Below, one piece after another: positions 10,224 through 19,680 of a stretch of 64,000 bases of DNA. A program made the position numbers and the translations under genes. Where the stretch lies: positions 499,001-563,000 of the forward strand of contig NZ_CP005083.1 in NCBI RefSeq assembly GCF_001563265.1. The letters run 5' to 3'. The notes below the pieces were generated by a model. That model was given only the letters and a program-made list of their open reading frames with translations, did no database searches and was not told the origin of the DNA. Source of the DNA: Sphingobium sp. TKS. Lineage in GTDB: Bacteria; Pseudomonadota; Alphaproteobacteria; Sphingomonadales; Sphingomonadaceae. Within the stretch, counting starts at the first letter, position 1; each line of letters starts with the position of its first letter.

Positions 10224-12650
10224 ATGCGGTTCCGTCACACCTTGCTTGCATACGCATCCTGCATCCCCGCCTTTGCCATCATGACGGCCCAGGCCCAGGA
10301 AGCGCCGGTGCCGACCGATAACCAGAAGACGCAGGAAACTGTGCGGGACGACACGGCGTTGCAGGCCATCGTCGTCACCGGCAAGCGCCTGGGCATCACC
10401 AATGTGCGTCCGACCGCGACCGTGAGCGGTCTGGAGCAGGAGGTGACCGAGATTCCCCGTTCCGTGACCACGGCGGACTCCGCGTTGCTCAAGGACATCC
10501 AGGTCCGCTCCATCCACGATCTGACGGCCGTTGCGCCGGGTACCTATACCGCCGCCTTCTATGGCGTGGCGGGCGCTGTGCAGATCCGCGGCAATGTGTC
10601 CGACAGCTATTATCGGGGCTTCAAGGGCATCAATAATATGGGCTATTACGAAACGCCCACGGAAAGCATCAGCGGCATGGAACTGGTGCGCGGTCCGGCG
10701 AGCCCGAACTATGGCGCGGGCAAGATCGGCGGCATGCTGAACCTGACGCCCAAGACCGATATTGCGACCTCTCTGAAGGGCACCACCGATTTCAAGGGGC
10801 TGGTCACTGCACAGGTCGGTTCCTATGGCGAACGCAAGGCGACGCTGGAAGGCGGCCTGCCGTTCAAGATCGGCGATCTGGACGCGGCGATCTATGCCTA
10901 TGCCTATTATAATGATTCGGACAGTTACTATCGCCACTTCAGCCCGAACGACAAGGAATTGCAGATCGGCTATGCCATGGATCTGGGCGGCGGCACCGAA
11001 CTGACCATCGGCGGACGCTATCTGGACCAGTCCGGCCATCTGGCGTCGCCCGGCTGGAACCGCCTGACCCAGAACCTGATCGACAACGGCAATTATCTGG
11101 CCGGTTCGCCGCTGGTGTCGTTGGCCGCGCCGGGCGCACAATCGCTGATGCCCGCACAACTGGCGCCCTACATCACCAGCCTGCGGCAGAGCACGAGCTT
11201 TGCGAACCCGCTGCCCCGTGGCACGATCAGCAATCTGACGCGGCTTGATCCGGCGACGGTCGAATATGTGAAGCTGTCGCGCCGGAACCTCAACACCTCG
11301 CCGCTGGATTTCAACGACAACAAGGTGTTCACCGCCTATGTCGACCTGATCCATAATTTCGACAATGGCGATCAGGTCAAGTTGCAGGGCTTCTATGAAG
11401 ACCTGAAAAACGACATGTACAGTGCTGCCGGATCGGCTACTGCCGCCGATGGCGATGTCAAGGAAATCCGACTTTCCTATCTGGTGAAGCGCGATTTTGG
11501 CGAAGGGTTCGGTTTCCAGGCTATTGTGGGCGCAAACTATCGCGACTACAAAATCCACGATTTCCAGAACTATGGTCGCCAATATGTGATCTGGGACCGC
11601 AATGATATTTCGGCGGAACCCACCGCGGACATGATTATCAACAACCAGTATCTCAATCCCAATGGGCCGGTGTGGGATTTCCGCTATTATAGCCGGATCA
11701 AGTCGGTCGGCGCCTTCATTAACGGAGACATCACGCTGTTCGACAAGGCGCATATCCAGGGCGGCGCACGCATCGACGATTATAATATCCGTTCGCGCAA
11801 TGACGGTCTGGTGACGTTCGGCGGGGCTTTGGGAACCGATTATTACGGGTCGAAGTCGCCGATCAGCTGGCAGGCCAGCCTCAATTACGAGCTGCCTTTC
11901 GGTTTCATCCCCTATGTGACCTATGCCAAGACGCAGAGCCTGGAAACCAACAAGGGCGGTGGCGTTGATCCGGCCCTGCTGATCGGCAGGAAATATCTGT
12001 CGCCGTCCGAACTGAAGGAGGCTGGCATCAAGGGCTCGCTGCTCGATGGCAAGCTGTTCCTGAGCCTTGCTGCCTACAAGATGAAGCGGCAGCAGCGCGA
12101 TGCATTGTCGGGGGCCATCAATGAAGCGCACAGCAAGGGGCTGGAAGCGGAAATCCGCATGCAGGTGACGCCGGAATTCAGCCTGCTCGCTGTCGGTGCG
12201 CTGCAACAGACCAAGCGCCGCGGCTATGCCACGGTTCTGTTGAACGCCGCGCAGCTTGGCCGGGACGGGGCCGACATCTATGCGGCCGAATGGACTGCCG
12301 GGTCGACCAGCTTCACCGGCGCCACCGGCTATTATATCGACCGGGTGCTGCCCAAGGAGACCTTCAGCATTTTCGGGACCTATAAATTCCCCTTCGGCCT
12401 GAAGGCCAATGCCGGCATCAGCTATGTCGGGGAAATCAGCGGCATCGCGCCGGGTGCCGTGAAGGTTCCGGACTATGTCACGGCCCGCGCGTCGCTCAGC
12501 TACACGATCGACCGCTATACCGTCGACCTGTCTGTCGAAAACCTTACCGACAAGACCTATTTCTATCTTGGGCAGGACACCTACAGCGAAGTGGCGGCGA
12601 TGCCGGGCATGGCTCGCGCATTCCACCTCCGCGTCGCAGCCCAGTTCTGA
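10224..12650 (+). CDS. TonB-dependent outer-membrane receptor
   Basis: 808 aa. A signal peptide (about residues 1-29, ending near TAQAQE) precedes a TonB-box-like IVVTGKRL, then a plug domain with IRGNVSDSYYRGFKG and ELVRGPASPNYGAGKIGG, and a 22-strand beta-barrel ending in the canonical C-terminal aromatic FHLRVAAQF. The plug is of the FhuA/siderophore receptor type, but in sphingomonads such receptors often serve large aromatic or lignin-derived substrates. Being first in a rightward set with a Rieske oxygenase, an MFS carrier and an extradiol dioxygenase argues that it imports the pathway substrate. A strong terminator follows. Confidence 0.92.
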   Translation: MRFRHTLLAYASCIPAFAIMTAQAQEAPVPTDNQKTQETVRDDTALQAIVVTGKRLGITNVRPTATVSGLEQEVTEIPRSVTTADSALLKDIQVRSIHDLTAVAPGTYTAAFYGVAGAVQIRGNVSDSYYRGFKGINNMGYYETPTESISGMELVRGPASPNYGAGKIGGMLNLTPKTDIATSLKGTTDFKGLVTAQVGSYGERKATLEGGLPFKIGDLDAAIYAYAYYNDSDSYYRHFSPNDKELQIGYAMDLGGGTELTIGGRYLDQSGHLASPGWNRLTQNLIDNGNYLAGSPLVSLAAPGAQSLMPAQLAPYITSLRQSTSFANPLPRGTISNLTRLDPATVEYVKLSRRNLNTSPLDFNDNKVFTAYVDLIHNFDNGDQVKLQGFYEDLKNDMYSAAGSATAADGDVKEIRLSYLVKRDFGEGFGFQAIVGANYRDYKIHDFQNYGRQYVIWDRNDISAEPTADMIINNQYLNPNGPVWDFRYYSRIKSVGAFINGDITLFDKAHIQGGARIDDYNIRSRNDGLVTFGGALGTDYYGSKSPISWQASLNYELPFGFIPYVTYAKTQSLETNKGGGVDPALLIGRKYLSPSELKEAGIKGSLLDGKLFLSLAAYKMKRQQRDALSGAINEAHSKGLEAEIRMQVTPEFSLLAVGALQQTKRRGYATVLLNAAQLGRDGADIYAAEWTAGSTSFTGATGYYIDRVLPKETFSIFGTYKFPFGLKANAGISYVGEISGIAPGAVKVPDYVTARASLSYTIDRYTVDLSVENLTDKTYFYLGQDTYSEVAAMPGMARAFHLRVAAQF

Positions 12651-12656
12651 CCGAGG

Positions 12657-12694
12657 GGCGTTCCGGGCACTGCACGGCCCGGAACGCCATTTCG
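12657..12694 (+). terminator. rho-independent-type hairpin after TonB receptor gene
   Basis: A perfect 12-base stem, GGCGTTCCGGGC at 12657-12668 pairing with GCCCGGAACGCC at 12677-12688, is followed by ATTTCGT. The T run is short, so termination may be partial. Confidence 0.7.
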
Positions 12695-12825
12695 TGCGGT
12701 GCAGCATAAAATCAAGAAAGCGAACGTTGCCGTCCATTCCCGAATGTCGCGCAGGATGAAACAATTCATGGCGGACCGGGAGCGGACGGCGAACGGGCCA
12801 GTCATGGAAATCTGGGATTGATCTG

Positions 12826-14004
12826 ATGTCGAAAGTTTTGAACGACAGTTTCTTCGAGAGCATGAAAAGCTCGGTTCTGCCGGTGGACGAGGCAGAGATG
12901 CTGCCGCCCGCATGCTATACCGACCCGCAATTTTTCGAGTTCGAGAAGGATGCGATCTTCGCCAGGGAATGGCTGTGCGTGGGGCGCAAGGAATGGGTCG
13001 GCAAGCCGGGTGATTATTTCACCTCCATGCACATGGGCGAACCGATAGTCATAGCCCATGGCCGCGACGGTGAAATCCGCGCCATGTCGACAGTATGCCA
13101 GCATCGCGCGATGCTGGTCGCCGAAGGACATGGCAATACCCGTTCCTTCCTGTGCCCCTACCACCACTGGGCCTATGGGCTGGACGGCCAGCTGATCGGC
13201 GCGCCGGCGATGGAGCGGGCCTGCAAGTTCGACAAGAGCAAGATCAGCCTGCCCAAGTTCAAGGTCGAAATCTGGCTGGGCTTCATCTTCATCAATTTCG
13301 ACCTGGACGCCGCGCCGCTCGCGCCGCGCCTGACGAAAGTGACGGAGGTGCTGGAACCCTATGATCTTGCCAATGCCGACACGTCCATGGACCTGGAGGA
13401 AGCAACCTTCCCATGGAACTGGAAGGTGATGTTCGAAAACAACAATGACGGCTACCACGCCAACCGGCTCCATGCCGGACCGGTGCATGACATCGCCCCG
13501 TCGGAATTGTGCGAATTTCCGCAGGATCTGCCGGAGGATACGGCCGGTTACTATCGCTACAATGGCACGGTCCACGCAGATGCGAGCTTCAATCCGACGC
13601 TTAAAGCCCTGCTGCCGACCTTCCCCAAGCTGACCGAGGCGGATCGCAATCGCCTGCTCTTCGCCAATGTGCCTCCGTCCCTGTCGCTCATCATCCGCAG
13701 CGACCTGGTCGCCTTCATCATCCTGCACGCCAACACCCACGACACCATCAGCGCCAAGCGCGGCTGGCTGGCGGCGCCGGGCGCGAGCCGGCAGCCCCTG
13801 TTCGCCGAACGGTTGAAGATCAACCTGGAAACCTCGGCCGAGATTGCCGAGCAGGACATTCATGTTGACGGATTGATCCCGATCGGCCTGCGTTCGCGCT
13901 ATGCCGCGCGAGGGCGCTATTCCTGGCAGGAACAGGCCCAGCGCGAATTCAATGCCTGGCTGGTGAAGCGGTATCAGTCGGAATGGGACGCCCGCAAGGC
14001 GTGA
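12826..14004 (+). CDS. Rieske non-haem iron ring-hydroxylating oxygenase, large (alpha) subunit
   Basis: 392 aa. The Rieske 2Fe-2S ligands are C91-x-H93 (CQHRAM) and C110-x2-H113 (CPYHHW). The mononuclear iron site is in NNNDGYHANRLH with H211 and H216 as ligands and D208 as the bridge between adjacent subunits; the third ligand is an Asp/Glu further on. It attacks an aromatic ring or an O/N-alkyl group, using electrons from a reductase. No beta subunit gene is nearby, so it is probably of the alpha-only class. The PDR/VanB-type reductase at 19933 is the likely partner. The following MFS gene overlaps it. Confidence 0.92.
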   Translation: MSKVLNDSFFESMKSSVLPVDEAEMLPPACYTDPQFFEFEKDAIFAREWLCVGRKEWVGKPGDYFTSMHMGEPIVIAHGRDGEIRAMSTVCQHRAMLVAEGHGNTRSFLCPYHHWAYGLDGQLIGAPAMERACKFDKSKISLPKFKVEIWLGFIFINFDLDAAPLAPRLTKVTEVLEPYDLANADTSMDLEEATFPWNWKVMFENNNDGYHANRLHAGPVHDIAPSELCEFPQDLPEDTAGYYRYNGTVHADASFNPTLKALLPTFPKLTEADRNRLLFANVPPSLSLIIRSDLVAFIILHANTHDTISAKRGWLAAPGASRQPLFAERLKINLETSAEIAEQDIHVDGLIPIGLRSRYAARGRYSWQEQAQREFNAWLVKRYQSEWDARKA

Positions 14005-15437
14005 CGCGAAAGGGGACGACGCCTTCCCCGTCAGGGCAGGCGCTGGTCACATCGCCCGTTCGGACAGGCGGGGTGATGCTGGTCGGCGCCGCCTTGTTCA
14101 TGGAGATGCTGGACGGATCGATCCTGACGACCGCCCTGCCATCCATGGCGCCCGAATTCGGCGTAGCGCCCGTTCAGCTCAAAATGGCCATCACCGGCTA
14201 TCTGCTGGCGGTGGCGATCTGCATTCCCATGTCCGACTGGCTGGGCCGGCGGGTCGGCGGGCGAAGGTTGTTCATGGCAGCGCTTGCGCTGTTCGGTGCG
14301 ACATCTGCGGCATGCATGGCCAGCCCCAATCTCGGCTTTCTCGTCATGACGCGCATAGTGCAGGGCGTGGCCGGCGCGATGATGGTGCCAGTCGGCCGGT
14401 TGCTGGTGCTGCGCGACCTGCCGAAAGGGGATCTGGTCCGGATCATCGCCATGCTGACCTGGCCAGCGCTGCTTGCGCCAGCTATCGCGCCGCCGCTCAG
14501 CGGACTGGTGGTCGAATATGCATCCTGGCGATGGCTTTTCGCCATCAACATTCCCTTCTGTCTGACCGCATTGGCGCTGGCGCCCTGGTTGTTGCCGCGA
14601 TTGCCCCCTGAACGGCCGGTGTCGCTTGACTTTGCAGGCTTGGCGCTGTGGGTTGCGCTGGCGACGATGCTGGTGCTCGTGCTGGGCGATGCGACGCGCC
14701 TTGGGCCTTTGTGGACGGGAGTGGCGGTGTGCGGCACGGCGGCCATCGCCCATATGCTGTGGCGGCATCTGCGCCGCGCGGATCATCCGCTGCTGGACCT
14801 CACACTGCTCCGTGACCGCAGCTTCGCTCATGCCCTGCGGGGCGGCAGTGGCGTTCGCATAGCGATTTTTGCCAACCCTTTCCTGCTGCCGTTGATGATG
14901 CAGCTGGGCCTTGGTCTGTCGCCGGTCGATACCGGGATGCTGATGCTGATTGCGACAATGGGCAATATCGGTTTGAAGCCATTCACGACACCCTTGATGC
15001 ATCGCTTTTCCTATCGCTCCATCCTGTTGGTGAACGGCCTGTTGTTGAGCGTGGGGTTTGGCCTGTTCGCCTTTCTTGACAAGGACACGCCCCGGCTGAT
15101 TCTGATTGCGCTGCTGGTGGGTACCGGCATGGCCCGGTCGCTGCATTTTTCGGCGCTCAACACGCTGGCGTTCCGAACCGTTCCGTCCACGCACATGCCT
15201 GTCGCCAACATGATGTTCAGCGCCGTGATGCAGATGAACGCCGCGCTGGGCGTGGCGATGAGCGCGATGGCACTCCAGCTGTGGCCGGAATTGGCGGGCT
15301 CGGGTCATGGCGACGACATGGCGCCCTTCCGCTTCGCCTTTGCGCTGGTTGCGATCTGCACGCTTGCGGGGGTGCTTGACGTCCTGAAGCTGGAGCGCGA
15401 AGCCCGATCCACTCAACCTCTTGCGGAGATTCCATGA
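13983..15437 (+). CDS. MFS transporter, DHA2 (EmrB/QacA)-like
   Basis: 484 aa, hydrophobic throughout, with 13 to 14 predicted helices. The helix-1 pattern LFMEMLDGSILTTALPSMAPEFG is typical of the DHA2 14-helix drug:H+ antiporters, and DWLGRRVGGRR is the loop 2-3 motif. The ATG at 13983 lies 22 bases inside the Rieske gene; a GTG at 14001 overlapping that gene's stop (GTGA) is an equally good start. Its stop overlaps the next start by four bases. It may export a toxic intermediate or the product, or import substrate. Confidence 0.85.
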   Translation: MGRPQGVTRKGTTPSPSGQALVTSPVRTGGVMLVGAALFMEMLDGSILTTALPSMAPEFGVAPVQLKMAITGYLLAVAICIPMSDWLGRRVGGRRLFMAALALFGATSAACMASPNLGFLVMTRIVQGVAGAMMVPVGRLLVLRDLPKGDLVRIIAMLTWPALLAPAIAPPLSGLVVEYASWRWLFAINIPFCLTALALAPWLLPRLPPERPVSLDFAGLALWVALATMLVLVLGDATRLGPLWTGVAVCGTAAIAHMLWRHLRRADHPLLDLTLLRDRSFAHALRGGSGVRIAIFANPFLLPLMMQLGLGLSPVDTGMLMLIATMGNIGLKPFTTPLMHRFSYRSILLVNGLLLSVGFGLFAFLDKDTPRLILIALLVGTGMARSLHFSALNTLAFRTVPSTHMPVANMMFSAVMQMNAALGVAMSAMALQLWPELAGSGHGDDMAPFRFAFALVAICTLAGVLDVLKLEREARSTQPLAEIP

Positions 15438-16207
15438 CACCGGCACCTGCACTCTTCCTTGGCCATGGGTCACCGCGCGACGCGCTGAAGGATACGGCCA
15501 GTGCCCGGGCATGGGCCGAACTGGCCGGTCGTTTCCCGCGCCCACGCACGATCCTGTGCATATCGGCGCACTGGGAATGCAAGGGCGTGCTGGTCACGCG
15601 GGCGGAAAGCCAGCGCACCATCCATGATTTCTACCGCATGCCGGAGGAATTATACGCCATCCGCTATGACGCGCCGGGCGATCCCGACCTGGCCTTCGCT
15701 ATCGAGGCGCGGCTGGAGGCGTTTCGCGCCCGTACCGATCTGGACAGCTGGGGGCTGGACCATGGCGCCTGGACGCTGCTGCGGGTGATGTATCCGGAAA
15801 TGGATATTCCGGTGCTGCAACTCAGCATGGATGTCCGCCGCGACCCGGCCGGCCACCATGCCATCGGCCAGGCGCTGGCCGGGTTACGCGACGAGGGCGT
15901 GATGATCCTGGGGTCAGGCAATATCGTCCACAATCTGCGCGTGGAACGGCCGCGCGGCGATCATGTCTATCCCTGGGCACGAGCCTTTGACGATGCGGTT
16001 GTGGAGCGATTGAAGGCGGGCGACCATGCCGCGCTGATCGACTATGGTGGACTGCCGGGCGCGGCGGATGCGGTGCCGGAGAATGAGCATTATCTTCCGC
16101 TGCTCTATGTCCTGGGCGCCAGCCGTGACGGTGAGCGGCCGCATATCTTCAACCGGGAGATATTGTCGGCGGTGTCGATGACCTGCGTCGCCTACGGCAT
16201 GGACTGA
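15434..16207 (+). CDS. class III extradiol ring-cleavage dioxygenase, LigB/DODA (YgiD-like) family, copy 1
   Basis: 257 aa Zn/Fe-dependent dioxygenase of the 4,5-DOPA dioxygenase type. Family motifs in order are FLGHGSP near the N-terminus, CISAHWE, the active-site DHGAWTLLR and GSGNIVHNLR. These supply the metal-binding His residues and the catalytic His. The start ATG overlaps the MFS stop (ATGA), so it is translationally coupled to a transporter and to the Rieske oxygenase. This fits cleavage of a catechol formed by the latter. Compare its paralogue at 17375-18154. Confidence 0.88.
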   Translation: MTPAPALFLGHGSPRDALKDTASARAWAELAGRFPRPRTILCISAHWECKGVLVTRAESQRTIHDFYRMPEELYAIRYDAPGDPDLAFAIEARLEAFRARTDLDSWGLDHGAWTLLRVMYPEMDIPVLQLSMDVRRDPAGHHAIGQALAGLRDEGVMILGSGNIVHNLRVERPRGDHVYPWARAFDDAVVERLKAGDHAALIDYGGLPGAADAVPENEHYLPLLYVLGASRDGERPHIFNREILSAVSMTCVAYGMD

Positions 16208-16215
16208 GGCCATTC

Positions 16216-16244
16216 GGGCGACGACCGGGGAACGGTCATCGCCC
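16216..16244. terminator. bidirectional terminator hairpin between convergent genes
   Basis: GGGCGACGACC (16216-16226) pairs with GGTCATCGCCC (16234-16244) with one wobble or mismatch. It lies in the 49 bases between two convergent genes and is followed by CCTTATTTCTT in the plus direction. Confidence 0.6.
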
Positions 16245-16256
16245 GCACCCCGCCCC

Positions 16257-17354
16257 TTATTTCTTGTCAGGCCAGATCCGTTCGCCCCGCGCCGGGAAGA
16301 TGGAGCGCGGTATGCGCACATGCACGCCTTGCGTCCCGTCGACCACCTGCGTCACGGCAAAGTCGGAGGCGACGCTCATCAACGAATAGCCGTCTTCACG
16401 CGACAGATTCTGGTTCTCGGTCAGCAGACGCAGCATGTCGACGGACGCATTCTTCATCGCCGCGTCCAGATCCTCGCCAAAGCCATGGACGATCCAGTGT
16501 TCAGGCGTTTCGAGCAGTGGCGAGGGGAATTCGAAATCCTTGCGCAACACCACCTGCATCAGCACGTTCAGCGACGCCTCGATCGCGGTGCCGCTGATTT
16601 CGCCGTCGCCCTGGCTGATATGCGGGTCGCCGATGGAAAACAGACCGCCATCGACCTGCACCTTGTAGTACATGGTCGAGCCCGCGCCGATGCGCCAATT
16701 GTCGATATTGCCGCCATGCAGGCCGGGTGGGATCGTGCTGACGCGGCCATTGACCGCCGGAGCGACCCCCGCCGTGCCCAGATGCGGTCGCACCGGCACC
16801 CTGACGCCGTTCAGCGCCCTCTGACGGTCGCATTCGGGGCAGCGGGTGACGGTGCCGGGTGTCAGGTATTTTCCATTGAAATCATAGGCATAGCTTGCCA
16901 TGGCGGTGTTGGTGTCGGGGTCGAGTTCATAGATGGTCACCCGTTCCTTCTCGTCAAACTCGGTATAGAGATGGCCCCAATTTGCGGCGAGGTTCGACCC
17001 GTGGCGGAAACGCGGCTGCATCGCCAGATACCGGACCTCCAGCATGTCGCCGGGCCTGGCCCCCTCGACATGGATCGGGCCGGTCATGATGTGAACGCCA
17101 GGTGTGCGGTCGGCCTCCGGCGTTTCGCGGAAGATGCGCCAAATCTTTTCGTCCATCAACAGGTCGGGATCGTCGCCGGCATGGTGGGTGACGGCCTCCG
17201 CCTGGATCAGGTCGCCCGAACGGATGCGCAGGGCAGGGGGCTGGGCCGGGTCGAAATAACCCCAATGCGTCGTTTCGGGCAGCGCCTCCAGATGATGGAG
17301 GGCGCCCGGGACGATTGTGGGGCGGACTTTGCCGGGTTCAGAGGTAAATGCCAT
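16257..17354 (-). CDS. acetamidase/formamidase family protein (stand-alone copy)
   Basis: 365 aa, shorter than the about 410 aa FmdA type but close to the AmdA-like group. Family motifs are THWGYFDP near the N-terminus, GPIHVEGARPGDMLEVRYL, GGNIDNWRIGAG, SIGDPHISQGDGEISGTAIE with the conserved DPH...GDGE metal and active-site cluster, and SVASDFAVTQVVDG. These enzymes hydrolyse short amides such as formamide or acetamide to ammonia and acid. It lies 20 bases downstream of a DODA-type dioxygenase gene on the same strand, so ring cleavage and amide hydrolysis are probably sequential. A paralogue is fused to a regulator at 21803-24151. Confidence 0.9.
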   Translation of the reverse strand: MAFTSEPGKVRPTIVPGALHHLEALPETTHWGYFDPAQPPALRIRSGDLIQAEAVTHHAGDDPDLLMDEKIWRIFRETPEADRTPGVHIMTGPIHVEGARPGDMLEVRYLAMQPRFRHGSNLAANWGHLYTEFDEKERVTIYELDPDTNTAMASYAYDFNGKYLTPGTVTRCPECDRQRALNGVRVPVRPHLGTAGVAPAVNGRVSTIPPGLHGGNIDNWRIGAGSTMYYKVQVDGGLFSIGDPHISQGDGEISGTAIEASLNVLMQVVLRKDFEFPSPLLETPEHWIVHGFGEDLDAAMKNASVDMLRLLTENQNLSREDGYSLMSVASDFAVTQVVDGTQGVHVRIPRSIFPARGERIWPDKK

Positions 17355-17374
17355 GTCGGTTTTCCTGTGGATGG

Positions 17375-18154
17375 TCAGGCGGCTGCCAGCCTGAGCGTGG
17401 TCATGTCTATGGAACTGTACTGAACGAAATCGCAGGAGAAGCTGGCCGCGTCCCCCGGGTGGCGAGCGCCCAACACGTAAAGGAGCGGCAGAAAATGTTC
17501 GGTGCTGGGCAGGGCGTTGCGCATGTCCTGCCCCAGTTGTTCAAAGCCGATGACGGCGCCGCTGTCGTCACGCTCGATGGCGTCGCGTATGGCGGCGCCG
17601 AACCGGACGGCATAGTCGCGGGGAGCGGCGCTGTCGGTCCGGATCACGTCGCGCAAATTATGGACGATATTGCCCGATCCCAGGATCAGCACTCCTTCGT
17701 CGCGCAGCGGAGCGAGCGCCTGGCCGATGGCGAAATGTTCCCGCGCCGAGAGATTGGCGTCGATGCTCATCTGGACCACCGAGACATCGGCCTTGGGAAA
17801 GATCTTCATCAGCACCGACCAGCAGCCATGGTCGAAGCCCCAGCTATCGGTCTGGTGGATCATGCGCGGCGCCAGCAATCCTTCGATCCGACGGCACAGC
17901 GCGGCATCACCGCGTGCAGGATATTGGAATTCGTGCATGGCGCGGGGGAAGCCGCCAAAATCATGAATGGTCGGCGGATGCGCCTGCGCCGTCAGGCCGA
18001 TACCCCGTGTCATCCAGTGGGCGGAGATCATCAGCACCGCCTGCGGCTTGGCCACGCCTTCCAGTTGAGAGCGCCAGGCGGCCGTGACGTCATTTTCCAG
18101 CAGAGCGATCATGGGTGTCCCATGACCGAAGAAGATCGTCGGCAACCGGTTCAT
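17375..18154 (-). CDS. class III extradiol dioxygenase, LigB/DODA (YgiD-like) family, copy 2
   Basis: 259 aa from ATG at 18154. The open frame extends 64 codons upstream, but only from here does the protein match the family: IFFGHGTPM, MISAHWMTRG, SWGFDHGCWSVL and LGSGNIVHNLR. It is clearly paralogous to 15434-16207, sharing the order and spacing of all four motifs, yet divergent enough to suggest different substrates or steps. It leads a two-gene unit with the formamidase family gene. DODA-like enzymes cleave catechols such as DOPA between C4 and C5. Confidence 0.88.
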   Translation of the reverse strand: MNRLPTIFFGHGTPMIALLENDVTAAWRSQLEGVAKPQAVLMISAHWMTRGIGLTAQAHPPTIHDFGGFPRAMHEFQYPARGDAALCRRIEGLLAPRMIHQTDSWGFDHGCWSVLMKIFPKADVSVVQMSIDANLSAREHFAIGQALAPLRDEGVLILGSGNIVHNLRDVIRTDSAAPRDYAVRFGAAIRDAIERDDSGAVIGFEQLGQDMRNALPSTEHFLPLLYVLGARHPGDAASFSCDFVQYSSIDMTTLRLAAA

Positions 18155-18538
18155 ATGTTTGCGTATCGCTCCCTGGAGGCTGGTGCTCGATGCGACGATA
18201 GAGCAGCCGACAGCGCGTGCGATTGGGATAGAACGCATTATTGCTTGACCTGAAGCGGGGCTGCATGGCCCATTCGGACCTAAGGGTCTTCTCTGATTGG
18301 GGCGTTTTGGGTCAAGCTGTTTCCTCGTATTCGTGACCGTTCCCATGGATCACTCGCTTCTCTCCGCGGTCAGCGCTGGGCTGCCGCATAATGGGGTCAG
18401 GAGAGCGGGATGCCTCAAGCTGTTTCGCGACCTTCGGCAAAGCCGAGAATCCGGACTCTCAACGAGGTCATTCCGCCCATCGTCCCCATGGGAACGACCG
18501 CTACCCGTCTCTTCAGGCGGGAACTGGTTTGTGTCTCC

Positions 18539-19576
18539 TCATGCTGCTGTGAACGTCGGTGACTTACCCCAGCGGAACTCGGCCTCATCGCTCCACATAC
18601 GGTGCAAGATGACGGCAAGCTTGCGAGCCACGGCGACGCGGGCTTTAGCCATGCCGCGCCGCTGGGCAAGGCGCATACCCCACGCCTTTAGCGTCGACCA
18701 TTTCTGGCAGCGCGTCAGCAGAGTATGCGCCGCCTCGTACAACGCGGTACGGGCGAGTTCGTCGCCACATCGGCTGATGCGGCCTTGGACATCCGTTTCG
18801 CCAGACTGGTAGCGACGGGGCGTGAGCCCGAGATGAGCGCCGACGTCGCGGGATCGTCGGAAGCGCTCGGGCAGATCGACCGTCGCCCGGAAGGTGAGCG
18901 CGGTCAGCGGCCCCACACCTGGCACCGTCATCAGCCGTCGGCATATCGGCTCAACCCTGACCGCTTCCAGCACGCGCTTCGTCAAATGCTCGATCTGGCG
19001 CACCATCACATCGAGCACCGCAAGCAGCGGCTCGATGATGTCGGAGATGGCAGGGTCGACTGACGCGAGTTCGCGGACCAGGCCGGCGAAGAGCTTGCGC
19101 GGCGGTGTTCCTAGCTTGAGTCCGACCTCGCGGAGTACGGCCCTCACCGCGTTCTCGATGTCGCGCTGCTTATTCAACATCGTCCGGCGTGCACCGAGCA
19201 GCGCGCGGGCCGATCGGCACGGCATGCTCTTCACGTGGACCACGCGATACCAACCAGTGCGGATGATCTGAGCCAGACCACGGGCGTCGTTACGGTCGGT
19301 CTTGTTGGGCATCGCACCCATTGCCGCTTTGGCCGCTCGCGTTTCGATGCACAGTGCCGGGAGGCCCGCGCGCGTCAGACCCTGATGCAGCCACGATGAC
19401 AGCGAGCATGCCTCCAGACCAACGCGCTCGAAGCTCAGACCGGTAGCGGTCAACGTCTCGACCAGTGCATCGGGGTCACTGGCGGCACGAAGCTCACGGA
19501 TCACTTTGCCCGTGTCATCGACAATGCAGATCGCCGTCTCTTCCAACGATACATCCAGTCCGGCATAATGGCGCAT
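18539..19576 (-). CDS. IS110 family transposase
   Basis: 345 aa with the N-terminal DEDD RuvC-like domain (YAGLDVSLEETAICIVDD, RVGLEACSLSSWLHQ, TDRNDARGLAQI) and the C-terminal transposase_20 domain (CRRLMTVPGVGPLTALTF, HLGLTPRRYQSGE). It appears intact. IS110 elements lack clear terminal inverted repeats, so exact ends are not set. In the left flank, 18155-18538, I see no gene; CGTTCCCATGG (18339-18349) and CCATGGGAACG (about 18485) form an inverted pair there that may belong to the element or to an older repeat. Confidence 0.93.
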   Translation of the reverse strand: MRHYAGLDVSLEETAICIVDDTGKVIRELRAASDPDALVETLTATGLSFERVGLEACSLSSWLHQGLTRAGLPALCIETRAAKAAMGAMPNKTDRNDARGLAQIIRTGWYRVVHVKSMPCRSARALLGARRTMLNKQRDIENAVRAVLREVGLKLGTPPRKLFAGLVRELASVDPAISDIIEPLLAVLDVMVRQIEHLTKRVLEAVRVEPICRRLMTVPGVGPLTALTFRATVDLPERFRRSRDVGAHLGLTPRRYQSGETDVQGRISRCGDELARTALYEAAHTLLTRCQKWSTLKAWGMRLAQRRGMAKARVAVARKLAVILHRMWSDEAEFRWGKSPTFTAA

Positions 19577-19680
19577 GGTTGCTCCTCCTCATGGTTGTGG
19601 CCGCTCGATACGGACCACGTCTTACCATCTGCGAGGAGCAGCCACCCCACCGACTCGGTGGTGAGCCCCAATCACCCCAT

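Noticed and set aside
10128..12863. 911-codon open frame on the minus strand opposite the TonB receptor gene
   Set aside because: Antisense to a complete receptor with signal peptide and C-terminal signature; the translated product is low in motifs and has no ribosome site.
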